This document shows, one piece after another, positions 12,373-25,271 of a DNA stretch of 64,000 bases (its first letter is position 1; every line of letters begins with the position of its first letter). The stretch is taken from NCBI GenBank assembly GCA_012932295.1, contig JAAONU010000016.1, forward strand, positions 17,141,530 to 17,205,529. The letters run 5' to 3'. Source of the DNA: Cyclina sinensis. Taxonomy: Eukaryota > Mollusca > Bivalvia > Venerida > Veneridae. Below the pieces are notes generated by a model. It ran no database searches, was not told where the DNA came from, and saw nothing but the letters and a program-made list of their open reading frames with translations. The translations under genes were made by a program, and so were the position numbers.

Positions 12373-13575
12373 AATGCCCCTAAAGGGTAGCACTGTCCAT
12401 CATTTGTTCTGTCCATCCATCTGTCCATCTGTTTGTCCATCCCATCTTCTGTTTGCAACTCCTCCTACAATTCTTATTTGTTTTTCACCAAATTTTCACA
12501 TAGTGATCATTATCGAGTGCAGTGGTGCATATACTCCGGCATCTGCAATTCAAGAATTTCTGGAGGAGAAATTGCCATTTGATTAATTTGACTTAATATT
12601 TCTTGTGTGCACAATTCCTCCAACATTATGCAGTGGATTTTCACCAAACTTTCACAGAATCATCAGTATCAAGTGCTGCAGTGCAAATACTCTGGGTTTT
12701 GCGAATATTTTTGGCATAGTTATTGCCCTTTGTTAAATTTTACTTAATATTGCTTTTGTGCATAACTCCTCCTACATTTCTCATGCAATTTTCAGCAGTC
12801 TTTCACACAATGATCATTATTAAGTGCCAGCACATTTACTTCTGCTTTTGTAGTTAATTTGTTTTTGCATAGTTATTGCCCTTTGATTAATTTTACTTAA
12901 TATTGCTTTTGTGCACAAATCCTACTACATATCTCATGCAATTTTCACAAATCTTTCACAGAATTAACATTATCAAGTACCACAGCACATATACTGTGGC
13001 TTTCTTGATTTGATAAGTTTTGGCAAGAGTTATTGTCCTTTGTATAATTTTACTTAATATTACCCTGAGCGCACCACCTACATTCCTCATACAATATTCA
13101 CTAACTTTCAAACAATGATCACTATTAAGTGCCGCAGCTAATAAACTCTGGGCTTTTGCGATTCAATTAATTTAATGGAGTTATTGTTGTTAGTTAAATT
13201 TTACATTATATTTCTTCTGTGTGCAACTCCTATATTTCCTACCAGATTTTTTTGCAACTCCTATATTTCCTACCAGATTTTCACCAAACTGACAGAATGA
13301 TCATTTTCAAGAGCCACAGTGCATATTATCAGGCTTTTGCAATTCAATTATTTTTGGCATATTTATTGTCCTTTGTTAAATTTTACTTAATATTGCTTTT
13401 GTGCACAACTCTTCCTACATTTCTCATGCAATTTTCACAAATCTTTCGTAGAATTATCATTATCAAGTACCACAGCACATATTCTGTGGCTTTAGTGTTT
13501 CAATCATTTTTGAAAGTTTCATTGCCCTTTGTTTAATTTTACTTAATATTTCTTCTGTGTGCAACTCCTACAATT
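12373..13575 (+). mobile_element. ATGCYCCC-family Helentron-like element with about 157-bp core repeats
   Basis: The 5' end AATGCCCCTAAAGGGTAGCA forms a small hairpin and is followed by CCATC/TGTCC simple repeats. The core is seven or so diverged copies built around GTGCACAACTCCTCCTACA, TTTTCACAAATCTTTCACA and TTATTGCCCTTTG (near 12600, 12757, 12909, 13215, 13400 and 13555). A local 31-bp direct repeat (TCCTATATTTCCTACCAG) occurs at 13227-13277. No clear 3' terminus; truncated near 13575. Confidence 0.55.
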
Positions 13576-13773
13576 TTATAATTGAACTATATTTTTGGCT
13601 ATGGTGTTCAACAGGAACATAAAAATCAAAAAGTTAAGGTAAGAAGTTGTTTTGAAACACTTGCTGATTGTCCACCAACAATCGATATATTTACTTAACT
13701 TTCTGTTGAAAAATTTGAAATAACCTACCAGTTGGGGGGATCAAGTATTCAGTGTGAAATCAATATCCCAGAA

Positions 13774-13866
13774 ATGGGGCGGCGTGCAGACGATGGAAAC
13801 TTTGAAATTGTCAGCAACAAAAAAGTGAAATCGAAAGTGTGGAAAAAAAACAAACTATCGCAATAG
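13774..13866 (+). pseudogene. Short coding-like fragment of unknown origin
   Basis: A 30-codon frame from ATG 13774 to TAG 13864 reads MGRRADDGNFEIV... and ends with a lysine-rich KVKSKVWKKNKLSQ. Its composition is more protein-like than its surroundings and recalls N-terminal pieces of transposase-type proteins, but no family can be named. It is directly followed by imperfect ATTGTGATAG-type repeats. It has no matching splice sites in phase 1, so I do not place it in the gene. Confidence 0.25.
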
Positions 13867-13977
13867 TATTGTGATAGCTGGTGATTATTACAATAATATT
13901 GTTATAGTGATTTCAGCTATCATGATACTATTGTGATAGAGTTTTTGGTTGCAATAGTCACTTCTGGTCACTATGAG

Positions 13978-15060
13978 CCATGCCCAAGGGGTCATATGTT
14001 TGGCATAAAAATGAAGGAAATCTTTTTGTCTACAACCACAAGCCTAAATTTCTGAAATTTGACATGAGGCTTTGTGTAGTGGATTTCTACCAAGTTTGTT
14101 CTAATTATGTCCCTGGGGTCAAAATTGACCCCCACCCCAGGGGTTCTATTTGTATATACCCTACCCTGTGACTACTGATTAACTGAACCTGACTGACAAA
14201 ATATAAAAATGCTTTGAGAAGAGTGTTAGCTCAAAAAGTCAAGGTCATAATGTGAAGTCATTGGTTCATTTGGGTGTATGAGAGGGTAGAACTAGATTAT
14301 AAGTTCCTTGAAAAGATAGAAACAACATCTGAATTAAAGCCTGAATATGCACCAGAAGCCATCATTTCACTGAGAAAATTAGAAATTAGAAATTTTCTCA
14401 GGATGGAGGGGCATTGTTACTTCAATGTCACACCTCACTTCTTCCTAATATTTGAGGCTAGGATAATCGCTGGACTGTCTGAATTCACATTCATGTTTCT
14501 TGTGTCACACATGATTTTCATACTGTGTAACCTTGTTTTTTGCAAACTCGGCCAGGTTTGTCTGTTACAGAAATTAAAAGCCAAACAGACAGATAATAAA
14601 AAACTATGTAAATTAAACCAGATAAATCAATAGTTAAGAGTAAATAATCAAAGCTAATCACTGATTGTTGCGTAACTAGGCAAGGTCCAGGGTTAGAATT
14701 TGACAAATATTGGCACTCACATTTTTTGGTGAGTGACTTATTTGTTGACTTGCACAATGTAAAACGTATTGCAAAAAAATCAGATATGTGATTTATTTAT
14801 GTTTTTTTTTAAATTCAAAGATCTCCCTAATACAAAATACCTCTAGAGATTGTTTGCTCTAACTGTAGAGAACGATACCAAGGTTACTTCTAAATGTTTA
14901 GCAAGTTATCAGCAGTCATTCTCTGACACAACAGTCTAGAATTAGCAGCTAAATTAGTGCTTTCAACAGTATACAGTGGTTATACACAACCAGCCTACTT
15001 ACTGTTAATCTGGTGAAGATGACTTACAAAATGTTGCAAGTTTCAGCAAAAGTCACTTAT
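13978..15060. other. Monomer fragment followed by unassigned intron sequence
   Basis: 13978-14165 is a single diverged 157-bp array unit (TTCTACCAAGTTTGTTCTAA, CCCTGGGGTCAAAATTGACC). 14166-15060 carries no repeat that I recognise. An open frame at 14274-14633 starts with a charged, protein-like stretch (ERVELDYKFLEKIETTSELK) but lacks a convincing acceptor or donor, so it is not called as an exon. Confidence 0.35.
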
Positions 15061-15064
15061 TTTT

Positions 15065-17461
15065 AGCTCACCTGAGCAAATGCTCAGGGTGAGCTATTGT
15101 GATCACCCTGTGTCCAGCGTAAGTAAGTAAAGTCTTTATTTAACGAGGCTACACATTTGGTTTCCCAATCTTCCATGCGGGCGTCGTCTGTCTTCAACAT
15201 TTTAATTCAAATGACATCTCCTCCTAAATCACTAGGCTATTTTTAATTAAACTTCATAGGAATGTTCCTTATATTGCCCTTTTTTAAAATTGCTCCAACT
15301 GTTCTGCTCCTTTGCACATAAGGGCTGCAAAAGCTAAAAATAGAAAAAAATCCAAACAACATCTCTAAAATGGCTAGGCGATTTTCCATCAAATTTCACA
15401 GAAATGTTCCTTACATACCCCTCTATCTAAATTGCTAAAACGGTTCTGCTCCATTGAACAAAATGGCTGCCAGAGATAAAAATAGATTTTGTCAATATTT
15501 GGCTTCATATGACATCTCCTCCAAAACCACTTGGCCATTTGAAACCAAATTAGACAGAAATGTTCCTTATACTGCCCTTTTCTAAAATTGCTCAAACCGT
15601 TCTGCTCCATTGCACATAAGGGCTGCAAAAGCTGAAAATAGAAAAAAATTCAAAAATAATCTTCTCCTTGGCAGCTAGGTGATTTTCCATCAAATTTCAC
15701 AGAAATGCTCCTTACATATCCCTCTATTAAAATTGCTGAAACGGTTCTACTCTATTGAACAAAATGGCCAACTGAGCTAAAAATAGATTTTCGTCAATAT
15801 TTAGCTTCAAATTACATGTCCTGTAAAACTACTTGGTCATTTTAAACCAAATTTGATAGAAATGTTCCTTATATTGCCAGTTTTTGAGCCAAAAATTGGC
15901 TTATATTGCCCTTTATTGAGCCCAAAATAGATATTTATCAATATTTGGCTTCAGATGATCTCCTCTCAAACTGCTAAGCCATTTTCTTTTAAACTTTGCT
16001 GAAATTTTCCTGATACTGTCTTTTTCTTAAATTGCTTAAAACATTCCACTCCATTGCACATAAGGGCTACAAAAGCTAAAAATAGAAAAAAATTCAAACA
16101 AAATCTTCATCTAAACGGCAAGGTGATTTTCCACCAAATTTTAAGAAATGTTCCTTACATAGCCCTCCATTAAAATTGCTGAAATGGTTCTGCTCCATTG
16201 AAAAAAATAAGTTAAAAATAGATTTTCATCAATATTCTGCTTCAAATGACATCTCCTCACAAGCTGCTATCTGGAAATTGCCTCTGCCTCATGGGTTTTT
16301 AACCAGGTTTTCAACGAAAACTGGTTCTTGAAATGCTGAAGTCGGCGGGCGGGCGGGCGGGCGTCAACTTTTGGTTTCCGCTCAATAACTTGAGTTAACT
16401 TTGGCCTATTGACGCCAAACTTGGTGTATGGGTAGCTTATATCAAGAGGCAGCTTGGGATTGCTACCCAGGTGTCTGTGATCAAGGTCAAGGTCACTGTT
16501 GCTAAAAATAGAAATTCAGTTTCCGCTCAATAACTTGAGTTTGCTTTGACCTATTGACCCCAAACTTGGTATATGAGTAGCTTATATCAAGAGGCAGCTT
16601 AGGATTGCTACCCAGGTGTCTGTGATCAAGGTCAAGGTCACTGTTGCTAAAAATAGAAATTCAGTTTCCACTCAATAACTTGAGTTTGCTTTGACATATT
16701 GACCCCAAACTTGGTATATGGGTAGCTTATATCAAGAGGCAGCTTGGGATTGCTACCCAGGTGTCTGTGATCAAGGTCAAGGTCACTGTTGCTAAAAATG
16801 TATATGTTGGCCCGGGGGTCAAATTTTGCCCCGCCCTGGGGGCCCTTAATATGTAAAAAAGACTATCTTTAAAAATCTTCTTACTGGAAACCTCAATGCC
16901 TACAGCTTAGATATTTGATATGCAGCATTGTCTAGTGGACCTCTTCCAAGTTTGGTAGAAAAATGTCCCTGGGGTCACTGTTGGCCCCGCCTGAGAGGTC
17001 TCAAGTTTTAAATAGCGGTATAGAATAAAATCTTTAAAAATCTTCTTGTCTGAAACCACAAGGCCTAAAATTTTAAAATTTGGCATGAAGCAAGTTTTAT
17101 CAAGCTTTTTCAAATTATTAGATTAGGTTAAAGGTCATGGAGGCTAAAAATAAATTTATCTACTGTACCTCATAGAGCCTTCATTTATAGACCAATATCT
17201 TTGATATTCAGTATATAGGTTCCTTGCATGGACGTCTACCCATGAGTAGGGTTTGAGGTCACTGGGTCAAGGTCAAGGTCACAATAGCTTATAATAGATA
17301 TTTCTACTGTCTGTCATAGAGTCTTTATTTATTGACTGATATTTTACATATTTGGTTTGTAGGCACTTACATATTTTCAATTAAAAAATGAAATACTGCT
17401 TAACAGCAAACCTACAGCCAAAGTACTCAGGTGAGTGATCCAGGCCATCATGGCCCTCTTG
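15065..17461 (+). mobile_element. AGCTCACC-family element with a composite core
   Basis: The 5' end is AGCTCACCTGAGCA-AA-TGCTCAGGGTGAGCT; the 3' end is CAGGTGAGTGATCC + GGCCATCATGGCC + CTCTTG at 17461. Three unrelated cores lie between: (i) 15180-16290, alternating units with GAAATGTTCCTTA and CTGCTCCATTG; (ii) 16301-16800, opened by another 5' end type (AACCAGGTTTTCAACGAAAA plus (GGGC)n) with three 145-bp units; (iii) 16800-17461, the common 157-bp monomer and standard 3' module. A 60-bp unrelated piece with AAGTAAGTAAAGTC interrupts near 15118-15175. It is either one chimeric element or overlapping truncated ones. Confidence 0.6.
16301..16800 (+). mobile_element. AACCAG-family 5' end with three 145-bp tandem units
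   Basis: AACCAGGTTTTC-AACG-GAAAACTGGTT forms a near-perfect hairpin, followed by GGCGGGCGGGCGGGCGG. Three nearly identical units of about 145 bp then follow (GTTTCCGCTCAATAACTTGA at 16376, 16520 and 16664), each with ATCAAGGTCAAGGTCACTG. It stops abruptly at 16800, where AGCTCACC-type monomers start; no own 3' end is present. Confidence 0.65.
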
Positions 17462-18419
17462 TTTATATACATATTAGAAAAGTGATCTCTGAAACCGTGA
17501 AAGCTAGAGCTTACATGTTTGACATGAAACATTGTCTGGTGGACCTCTGTCACAATTGTTTAAATAAAAGCCTTGGGGGCCAAAGTTGGCCCTGCCCTAG
17601 TGGACTCAGTGACCTACTTTTTAGCTCACCTGAGCATTTTGCTTATGGTGAGCTATTGTGACTGGACTTTGTCCGTTGTCCGTCGTCGGTCAACAATTTC
17701 ATTCAAACGACATCTCCTCTGAAACCTCAGAGCCAAATTTGATGAATCTTGCCTGAAATGTTCCATGCATGAAGTTCTACCAAAGTTGTTCAAAGAATTC
17801 AATTCCATCAAGAACTCTGGTTGCTATGGCAACTTAAAGGAAAAACTTTGAAAATCTTCTTGTCTGAAACCACAAGGCCCTGAGCCTTAAGATTTGGTTT
17901 ATAGCATTGTCTAGTGGACCTATTTCAAGTTTGTTCAAATTATGCCCCTGGGGTCAAATTTGGCCTCACTCCGGGGGTCAATGGATTTAACATAGGCTTA
18001 TATAGTGAAACTTTAAAAATCTTCTTATCTGAAACCACAAGGACCTGAGCCTTAAGATTTTGTATGTATTATTGTCTTGTGAACCTCTAACAAGTTTGTT
18101 CAAATTATGCCCCTGGGATTAAATTTGGCCTGGCCCCAGGGGTCAACTTATTTAACATAGTGAAACTTTAAAAATCTTCTTGTCTGAAACCACAAGGCCC
18201 TGAGCCTTAAGATTTGGTATGTAGCATTGTCTTGTGGTCCTCTACCAAGTTTGTTCAAATTATGCCTATGGGGTCAAATTTGGCCCCTACCCATGGGTCA
18301 ATGGATTTTACATAGGTTTATATAGTTAAACTTTAAAAATCTTTTTGTCTGAAACCACAAGGCCCTGAGCCTTAAGATTTGGTATGTAACATTGTCTTGT
18401 GGACCTCTACCAATTTTTT

Positions 18420-20155
18420 AGCTCACCTGTCATGTAGTGACAGAGTGAGCTTTTCTGATCACCTTTTGTCCGTCGTCCGTTGTACGTCCATTCCTCCGTC
18501 CGTTAACAATTAATTTGTTAACACTCTAGTGGTCACATTTTTGCCTCAATTGTCGTGAAACTTGGTCAGGATGTTTGTCTCATTGATATCTCAGACGAGT
18601 TCCAACATGGGTTATCAGGGTTGGAAAACTAGGTCACAGAGCCCAAATATAGAAAAACTTTGTTAACATTCTAGAGGCTACTTTTTCAGTCCAGATATCC
18701 TGGAGATTTGTCAGAAAGGTTCTATCGATCATTTCTAGCTCCAGTTCAAAAATGGGTCAACTGGGTTCAAAAACTAGGTCACGGAGCTCAAAAATAGAAA
18801 AATCTTGTTAACACTCTAGAGGTTACATTTTCAGCCCAAATAATCTGGAAATTTGTCAGAAAGGTTGCTTTGACAATTTCTAGGTCAAGTTCTAATATGG
18901 GTCACCTGGGTTCAAAAACTAGGTCACAGAGCCCAAATATTGAAAAACTTTGTTAACACTCTAGAGGTAACATTTTTAGACCAAATAATCTGGAAATTTG
19001 TTAGGAAGGTTGCTTCTATGATTTCTAGCTCAAGTTTGAATATGGGTCATCTGGGTTCAAAAACTAGGTCACAGAGCCCAAAAATAGAAACATCTTGTTA
19101 ACACTCTAGAGGTTACATTTTCAGCCCAAATAATCTGGAAATTTTTCAGAAAGGTTGCTTTGACAATTTCTAGGTCAAGTTCGAATATGGGTCATCTGGG
19201 TTCAAAAAGTAGGTCACAGAGCACAAATATTGAAAAACCTTGTTAACAATCTAGAGGTAACATTTTTAGACCAAATAATCTTGAAATTTGTCAGGAAGGT
19301 TGCTTCTGTTATTTCTAGCTCAAGTTTGAATATGGGTCATCTGGGTTCAAAAACTAGGTCACAGAGCCCAAAAATAGAAACATCTTGTTAACACTCGAGG
19401 TTACATTTTCAGCCCAAATAATCTGGAAATTTGTCAGAAAGGTTGCCTTGAAGATTTCTAGATCAAGGTTGAATATGGGTCATCTGGGGTCACAAACTAG
19501 GTCACAGAGTCCAAATATGGAAAAACCTTGTTAACATTCTAGAGATAGCTTTTTCAGTCCAAATAACCTGGAAATTTGTCAGAAAGCTTAATTCTATGGT
19601 TTTTAGGTCAAGTTTGAAAATGGGTCATCTGGAGTCGAAACATCTAGGTCACAGAGCCCAGATATCGAAAAACTTTGTAAACACTCTGAAGGCTACATTT
19701 TCAGTCCAAATGTCCTGGAAATTTGTCAGAAAGGTTGTTTTGATGATTTGTAGCTCAAGTTTGGATATGGGTTATCTGGGGCCAAAAACTAGGTCACAGA
19801 GCCTAAATATCGAAAAACCTTGTTAACACTGTAGAGGCTTCTTTTTCAGTCTAAATATCCTGGAAATTTGTCAGAGAGATTGTTTTGATAATTTCTAGCT
19901 TAAGTTTGAATATGGGACATCTAGGTTAAAAAACTAGGTCATAGGACCCAAATATGGAAAAAAAAACCTTGTTAACACTCTAGAGGTAACATTTTCAGTA
20001 CAAATAACCTTGAAATTTGTCAAAGAGATTGTTTCAATAATTTCTAGGTCAAATTCGAATATGGGTCATCTTGGGTAAATTAACCAGGTCCATAGCAACT
20101 TTGTTCAAAGCAGTCATACTCAGGTGAGCGATACAGGGCCATCATGGCCCTCTTG
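18420..20155 (+). mobile_element. AGCTCACC-family element with 145-bp type-B core, nested
   Basis: 5' end AGCTCACC-TGTCATGTAGTGACA-GAGTGAGCT; 3' end CAGGTGAGCGATACA + GGGCCATCATGGCCC + TCTTG. The core is about eleven copies of a 145-bp unit marked by TTGTTAACACTCTAGAGGT, AATCTGGAAATTTGTCAGAA and AACTAGGTCACAGAGCCCAA. Flanks are ...CTCTACCAATTT and TTTCAAATTATAC, the two halves of a 157-bp monomer, so it inserted into the T-rich CAAGTTTGTTCAAA segment of the outer element. Non-coding. Confidence 0.8.
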
Positions 20156-21672
20156 TTTCAAATTATACACCTGGGGTCAAATTTGGCCCTGTCCCGGGGG
20201 TCAACTTATTTTACATAGGGAAAACTTTGAAAATCTTCTTGTCTGAAACCACAAGGAGCTGTGCCTTAAGATTTGGTATGTAGCATTGTCTTGTGGACCT
20301 CTACCAAGTTTGTTCAGATTATGCGCCTGGGGTCAAATTTGGCCCTACCCGGAGGTCAACTTATTTTACATAGGGAAAACTTTAAAAATCTTCTTGTCTG
20401 AAACCACAAGGACCTGAGCCTTAAGATTTGGTATTTAGCATTGTCTTGTGGACCTCTACCAATTTTGTTCAAATTATGCCCCAGGGGTCAAATTTGGCCA
20501 CGCCCCGGGGGTCAACTTATTTTACGTAGGGAAAACTTTGAAAATCTTCTTGTCTGAAACCACAAGGACCTGAGCCTAAAGATTTGGTATGTAGCATTGT
20601 CTTGTGGACCTCTACCAAATTTGTTCTAATTATGCCCCTGGGGTCAGATTTGGCCCCGCCCCGGGGGTCAACTTATTTTACATAGGGAAAACTTGGAAAA
20701 TCTTTTTGTCTGAAACCACAAGGCCCTGAGCCTTAAGATTTGGTATGTAGCATTGTCTTGTGGACCTCTACCAATTTTTGTGTCACCCTTTCGAAGAAAA
20801 GGCGATACATAGGGATCGCTTTGTCCGTCGGTCCGTCACAAAAACTTAACGTTGGCTATAACTTTGCCATTTCTAAACATTATCTTATCAAACTTTCAAT
20901 TTATATTGCTTATGATAAGAGGGTCGGGTTGATGCCAAAATTACTAGGTCAAGGTCATATTTGACAGAGTTATGCCCCTTTTTATACATGGATTTGTCAT
21001 GAAAACTTAACGTTGGGAATAACTTTGCCATTTCTTAACATTTCAACATCAAACTTTCAAATTATATTGCTTACAACAACAGGGTCATGATGATGCCAAA
21101 ATGTGTAGGTCAGGGTCACATTTGACAGAGTTATGCCCCTTTTTGTTCTTGGATTTTGTCATGAAAACTTAACATTGGCTATAACTACGCCATTTCTTAA
21201 TGTTTCTTTATCAAACTTTCCAGTTGTAATGCTTACAATTGTATCACTTAAGACAACACCATTTCTAAAGGGCAGATAACCCTCAAATTTATTTTTGCAA
21301 TGTTATGCCCCTTTTTCAAGTTAAAATTTCTTTGTTAACCTTTTTCTTTATGTCCATGTCTCAAAAAGTGTCAAGGATATTCCATTCAAACTTGGAATAC
21401 TTGATCACCAGCAAGACCCCTGCAAAGATTGTTGGTACCCATGTCCCTGGGGTCACAGTTAACCCCACCCCCAGGGGTCACTTGATTGTGCTTATACTTA
21501 TATATTTTTTTAATTCATAGGTACTTGACTCCCCGTCCACCCTCAAACCCTCCCCCTCCCCCCCCATTTTTTATATCCCCCCGCCCCTCCCGGGCCCTTT
21601 TTTTTTTTTTTTTAATTTTAATACATAGGTACTTGACTCCCCATTCAACCCGTTCACCCGACCCAATTTTTT

Positions 21673-24600
21673 AGCTCACCTGTGCACGTAGTGCACAAGG
21701 TGAGGTATTGTGATCAGTCAATGTCCGTCGTCCATCGTCGGTGCGTCCGTGTGTGTGTCCGTGCGTAAACTTTTGTTTTAAAGAACATCTCCTCCTAAAC
21801 CACTGGGCCAATTTCAACAAAACTTCACAGAAATGTTCCTTGCATGAAGCTCTACCAAAATTGTTCAAAGAATTTGATTCCATGCAGAACTCTGGTTGCT
21901 ATGGCAACTTAAAGGAAAAACTTTGAAAATCTTCTTGTCTGAAACCACAAGGCCTATAGCTTAGATATTTGGCATTTAGCACCCTCTAATGGAACTCTAC
22001 AAAAATTATTCAAATTATTTCCCTGGGGTCAAAATTGGCCCCAGGGGTCACTTCCTTTTACATAGACTTATATAGGAAATCTTTAAAAATCTTCTTCTCA
22101 GAAACCACAGTGCCTACAGCTTTGATATTTGGTATGTAGCATTGTTTAGTGGATGTCTACCAAGTTTGTTCAAATTATGTCCCCTGGGTCAAAATTGGCC
22201 ACACCCCAGGGTTCTCTTGGTTTACATATAGTTATACAGTAGATTACCACCTTACGACCACGCCGAAATTAAGACCACGCCGCTATTACGGGCACTTTTG
22301 AAAAGAACCAAACGTTTTTATTCTTGTCCTATTACAGATATTTATCAGAATTAAGACCACGCCGCTAATCCGGTAATACGACCATCTTGTCAAGATCATT
22401 TTGTATATTTTCTTCTTATTGTAATGCCTCGATTACGACCACTCAAAATTATTGCCCACCGGGCATGTCATCAATATCAGTTGAATACACCGCCATGTTT
22501 ACGACACTGCTCTACGACAGCTGCATGTGTAAACAAAAGAAAGTCTGTGCTGTGAAAAACAAATTTTCTTCAGGTGATTACTGAAAGTAAAGATACTAAA
22601 GGATGATATAAGTGTCACTTAAAATTGATTCAGTTACAACTTGATTGCGACACGAGTACATAATTGGGATGGGAACTGAATCCTCGGAAGGTATAATAAG
22701 TGTTCAGTCTGCAGGGATTCAAAGCAAAATATAATCTTAGATCGATGCTTACCTATGTTGATTGAATAAGAAATTGTTTAAGTTGGTTGAATAAGATACT
22801 GAGTTAATTTAATTAAGGGTTAATTCTGTTAAAAACATAATATCTTATTTTAAAATTTATTCTAACTTCAAAACTCAGAATATTTACAGATGAATTTTAA
22901 TTGTGTCAGACAAATCCTCAGCATGGAGAAACGAAAATGAAATTATTGAAATGCTTATTAATTATTGAAATGTTTAACTATTGAATATAATAACATCATA
23001 TTGATGAATAATGTATTTTGCTCTGTCTAAATAATGTTCTATTTTCTTTTAAGTTTATGAACTTGCATAATTATGTAAAACATATGTTTCTGAGGTCTCA
23101 ACCCAGTATTAAGACCAACTCACAATTAAGACCACTTCCCTTTATACCCAATGGTGGTCTTAATAGAGGAATTTTACTGTATAGGAAAAACATGAAAAAT
23201 CATTTTTCTCAAAAACTAATAGGACTAGACCTTAGATATTTGGTGTGGAGTATTGTGTAGATAACCTTTAGCAGTATTGTTTATATGTTGGCCCTGGGGT
23301 CAAAATTGGCCCTGCCCCTGCAGCCCTTAATATGTAAAAAAGGAAATCTTGAAAAATCTTCTTCTCAGAAACCACAATGCCTACAGCTTTGATGTTTGGT
23401 ATGTAGCATTGTCTAGTGGATGTCTACCAAGTCTGTTCAAATTATGTCCCCTGGGTCAAAATTGGCCACGCCCCAGGGTTCTCTTGGTTTACATATAGTT
23501 ATATAGGAAAAACATGAAAAATCATTTTTCTCCAAAACTAATAGGACTAGACCTTAGATATTTGGTGTGGAGTATTGTGTAAAGAACCTTTACCAGTATT
23601 GTTTATATGTTGGCCCTGGGGTCAAAATTGGCCCCGCCCCAGGGGCCCTTAATATGTAAAAAAGGCAATCTTTAAAAATCTTCTTCTCAGAAACCACAGT
23701 GCCTACAGCTTTGATGTTTGGTTTGTAGCATTGTCTAGTGGATGTCTACCAAGTTTGTTCAAATTATGTCCCCTGGGTCAAAATTGGCCACGCCCCAGGG
23801 TTTTCTTGGTTTACATTATAGTTATATAGGAAAAACATGAAAAATAATTTTTCTCCAAAACTAATAAGACTAGACCTTAGATATTTGGTGTGGAGTATTG
23901 TGTAAAAAACCTTTACCAGTATTATGTATATGTTGGCCCTGGGGTCAAAATTGGCCCCGCCCCAGGGGCCCTTAATATGTAAAAAAGGCAATCTTTAAAA
24001 ATCTTCTTACTGGAAACTTCAATGCCTACAGCTTTGATATTTGGTATGTAGCAATGTCTAGTGATTGTCTACCAAGTTTGTTCGAATTATGTCCCCTGGG
24101 TCAAAAGGGTTCTCTTGTTTTACATTGATTAATATAGGAAAAACATGAAAAATAATTTTTCTCCAAAACAAATAGGAGTAGACCTTAGATATTTGGTTTT
24201 GAGTATTGTGTGAAGAAGCTTTACCAATATTGTTTAAATGTTGGCCCTTGGGTCAAAATTTGCCCTGCCCCGGGGGCCCTTAATATGTTAAAAAGGAAAT
24301 ATTTAAAAATCTTCTTGTCTGAAACCATAAGGCCTTGAATTTTAAAATTTGGCATGAAGCAAGCTTTATCAAGCTTTTTCAAATTATTGGATTAGGTTAA
24401 AGGTCACGGAGGCTAAAAATAGATTTATCTACTGTACCTCATAAAGCCTTCGGTTATAGACCAATATCTTTGATATTCAGTATATAGGTTCCTTGCATGG
24501 ACCTCTACCCATGGGTAGGGTTTGAGGTCACTGGGTCAAGGTCAAGGTCACCATAGCTTATAATAGATATTTCTACTTTCTGTCATAGAGCCTTTATTTA

Positions 24601-24731
24601 TTGACTGATATTTTACATATTTGGTTTGTAGGCACTTATATATTTTCAATTAAAAAATGAAATACTGCTTAACAGCAAGCCTACAGCCATAGTACTCAGG
24701 TGAGTGATCCAGGGCCATCATGGCCCTCTTG
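21673..24731 (+). mobile_element. AGCTCACC-family element, complete, nested
   Basis: 5' end AGCTCACC-TGTGCACGTAGTGCACA-AGGTGAGG with GTCCGTCGTCCATCGTCGG; 3' end CAGGTGAGTGATCC + AGGGCCATCATGGCCCT + CTTG. The core is the alternating 157-bp monomer pair also seen at 1-6650 and includes the same 3' module (TTAGGTTAAAGGTCACGGAG, GTCAAGGTCAAGGTCACC). TIR element 2 (22237-23179) interrupts it. Confidence 0.8.
22237..23179. mobile_element. pogo/Tigger-like non-autonomous TIR element 2
   Basis: Left end CAGTAGATTACCACCTTACG, right end GGAATTTTACTG, each bordered by TA (22235-22236; 23180-23181). Excision with one TA restores ATAGTTATATAGGAAAAAC of the host monomer. Repeated TTAAGACCAC / ACGACCAC motifs lie at both ends, similar in style to element 1. 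A short lysine-rich frame around 22530-22580 (KQKKVCAVKNKF) faintly recalls the start of pogo-type transposases, but there is no real coding capacity. Confidence 0.7.
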
Positions 24732-24734
24732 TTT

Positions 24735-25271
24735 CACTATATACTATGTAGAAATTTTGTGAACGCAACTCCTCTTAAACCGGATGGCAGATTTTGCTTA
24801 AACTTCCAGGGATGAACAACCTTAATGTGAAGATGGTAGTAAAGGAAGGAATTTTTGCTGCGACCAAATTTAACAGAATTATGGACCTTTGTTGATTTTT
24901 TCACTATATACCATATAGAAATTTTGTGAACGCAACTCCTCTTAAACCGGATGGCAGATTTTGCTTAAACTTCCAGGGATGAACAACCTTAATGTGTAGA
25001 TGGAATTTAAGGAAGGAATTTTTGCTGCGACCAAATTTAACAGAATTATGGCCCTTTGTTGATTTTTTCACTATATACCATATAGAAATTTTGTGAACGC
25101 AACTCCTCTTAAACCGGATGGCAGATTTTGCTTAAACTTCCAGGGATGAACAGCTTTAATGTGTAGATGGTAGTAAAGGAAGGAATTTTTGCTGTGACCA
25201 TATTTAACAGAATTATGGTCATCTTGTATGACTAGGTACTTGCCCTGCCCCAGTCAATTTTTTTTCACTTG
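24735..25271 (+). repeat. Three 168-bp tandem units and a TCACTTGGGCCTCTTG terminus
   Basis: Three close copies of a unit containing AACGCAACTCCTCTTAAACC and CTTCCAGGGATGAACA start near 24735, 24900 and 25068. They end at a Helentron-like terminus (TTTTTTTTCACTTGGGCCTCTTG at 25271). Two more CTTG-type ends with AGCATGCTGTCT hairpin-like sequence follow at about 25350 and 25390, matching the 3' end of the AGCTCCAC family seen at 30987. These are remains of elements nested inside 20780-25461. Confidence 0.55.

Noticed and set aside
13613..13636. 24-base exon between GTTCAACAG and GTAAGAAG
   Set aside because: Good-looking splice sites, but phase 1 reading meets TAA at once; phase 0 would not fit neighbours.
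14274..14633. 119-codon frame with a charged start
   Set aside because: Protein-like for about 45 residues, but no acceptor with a pyrimidine tract, no donor, and no known motif.
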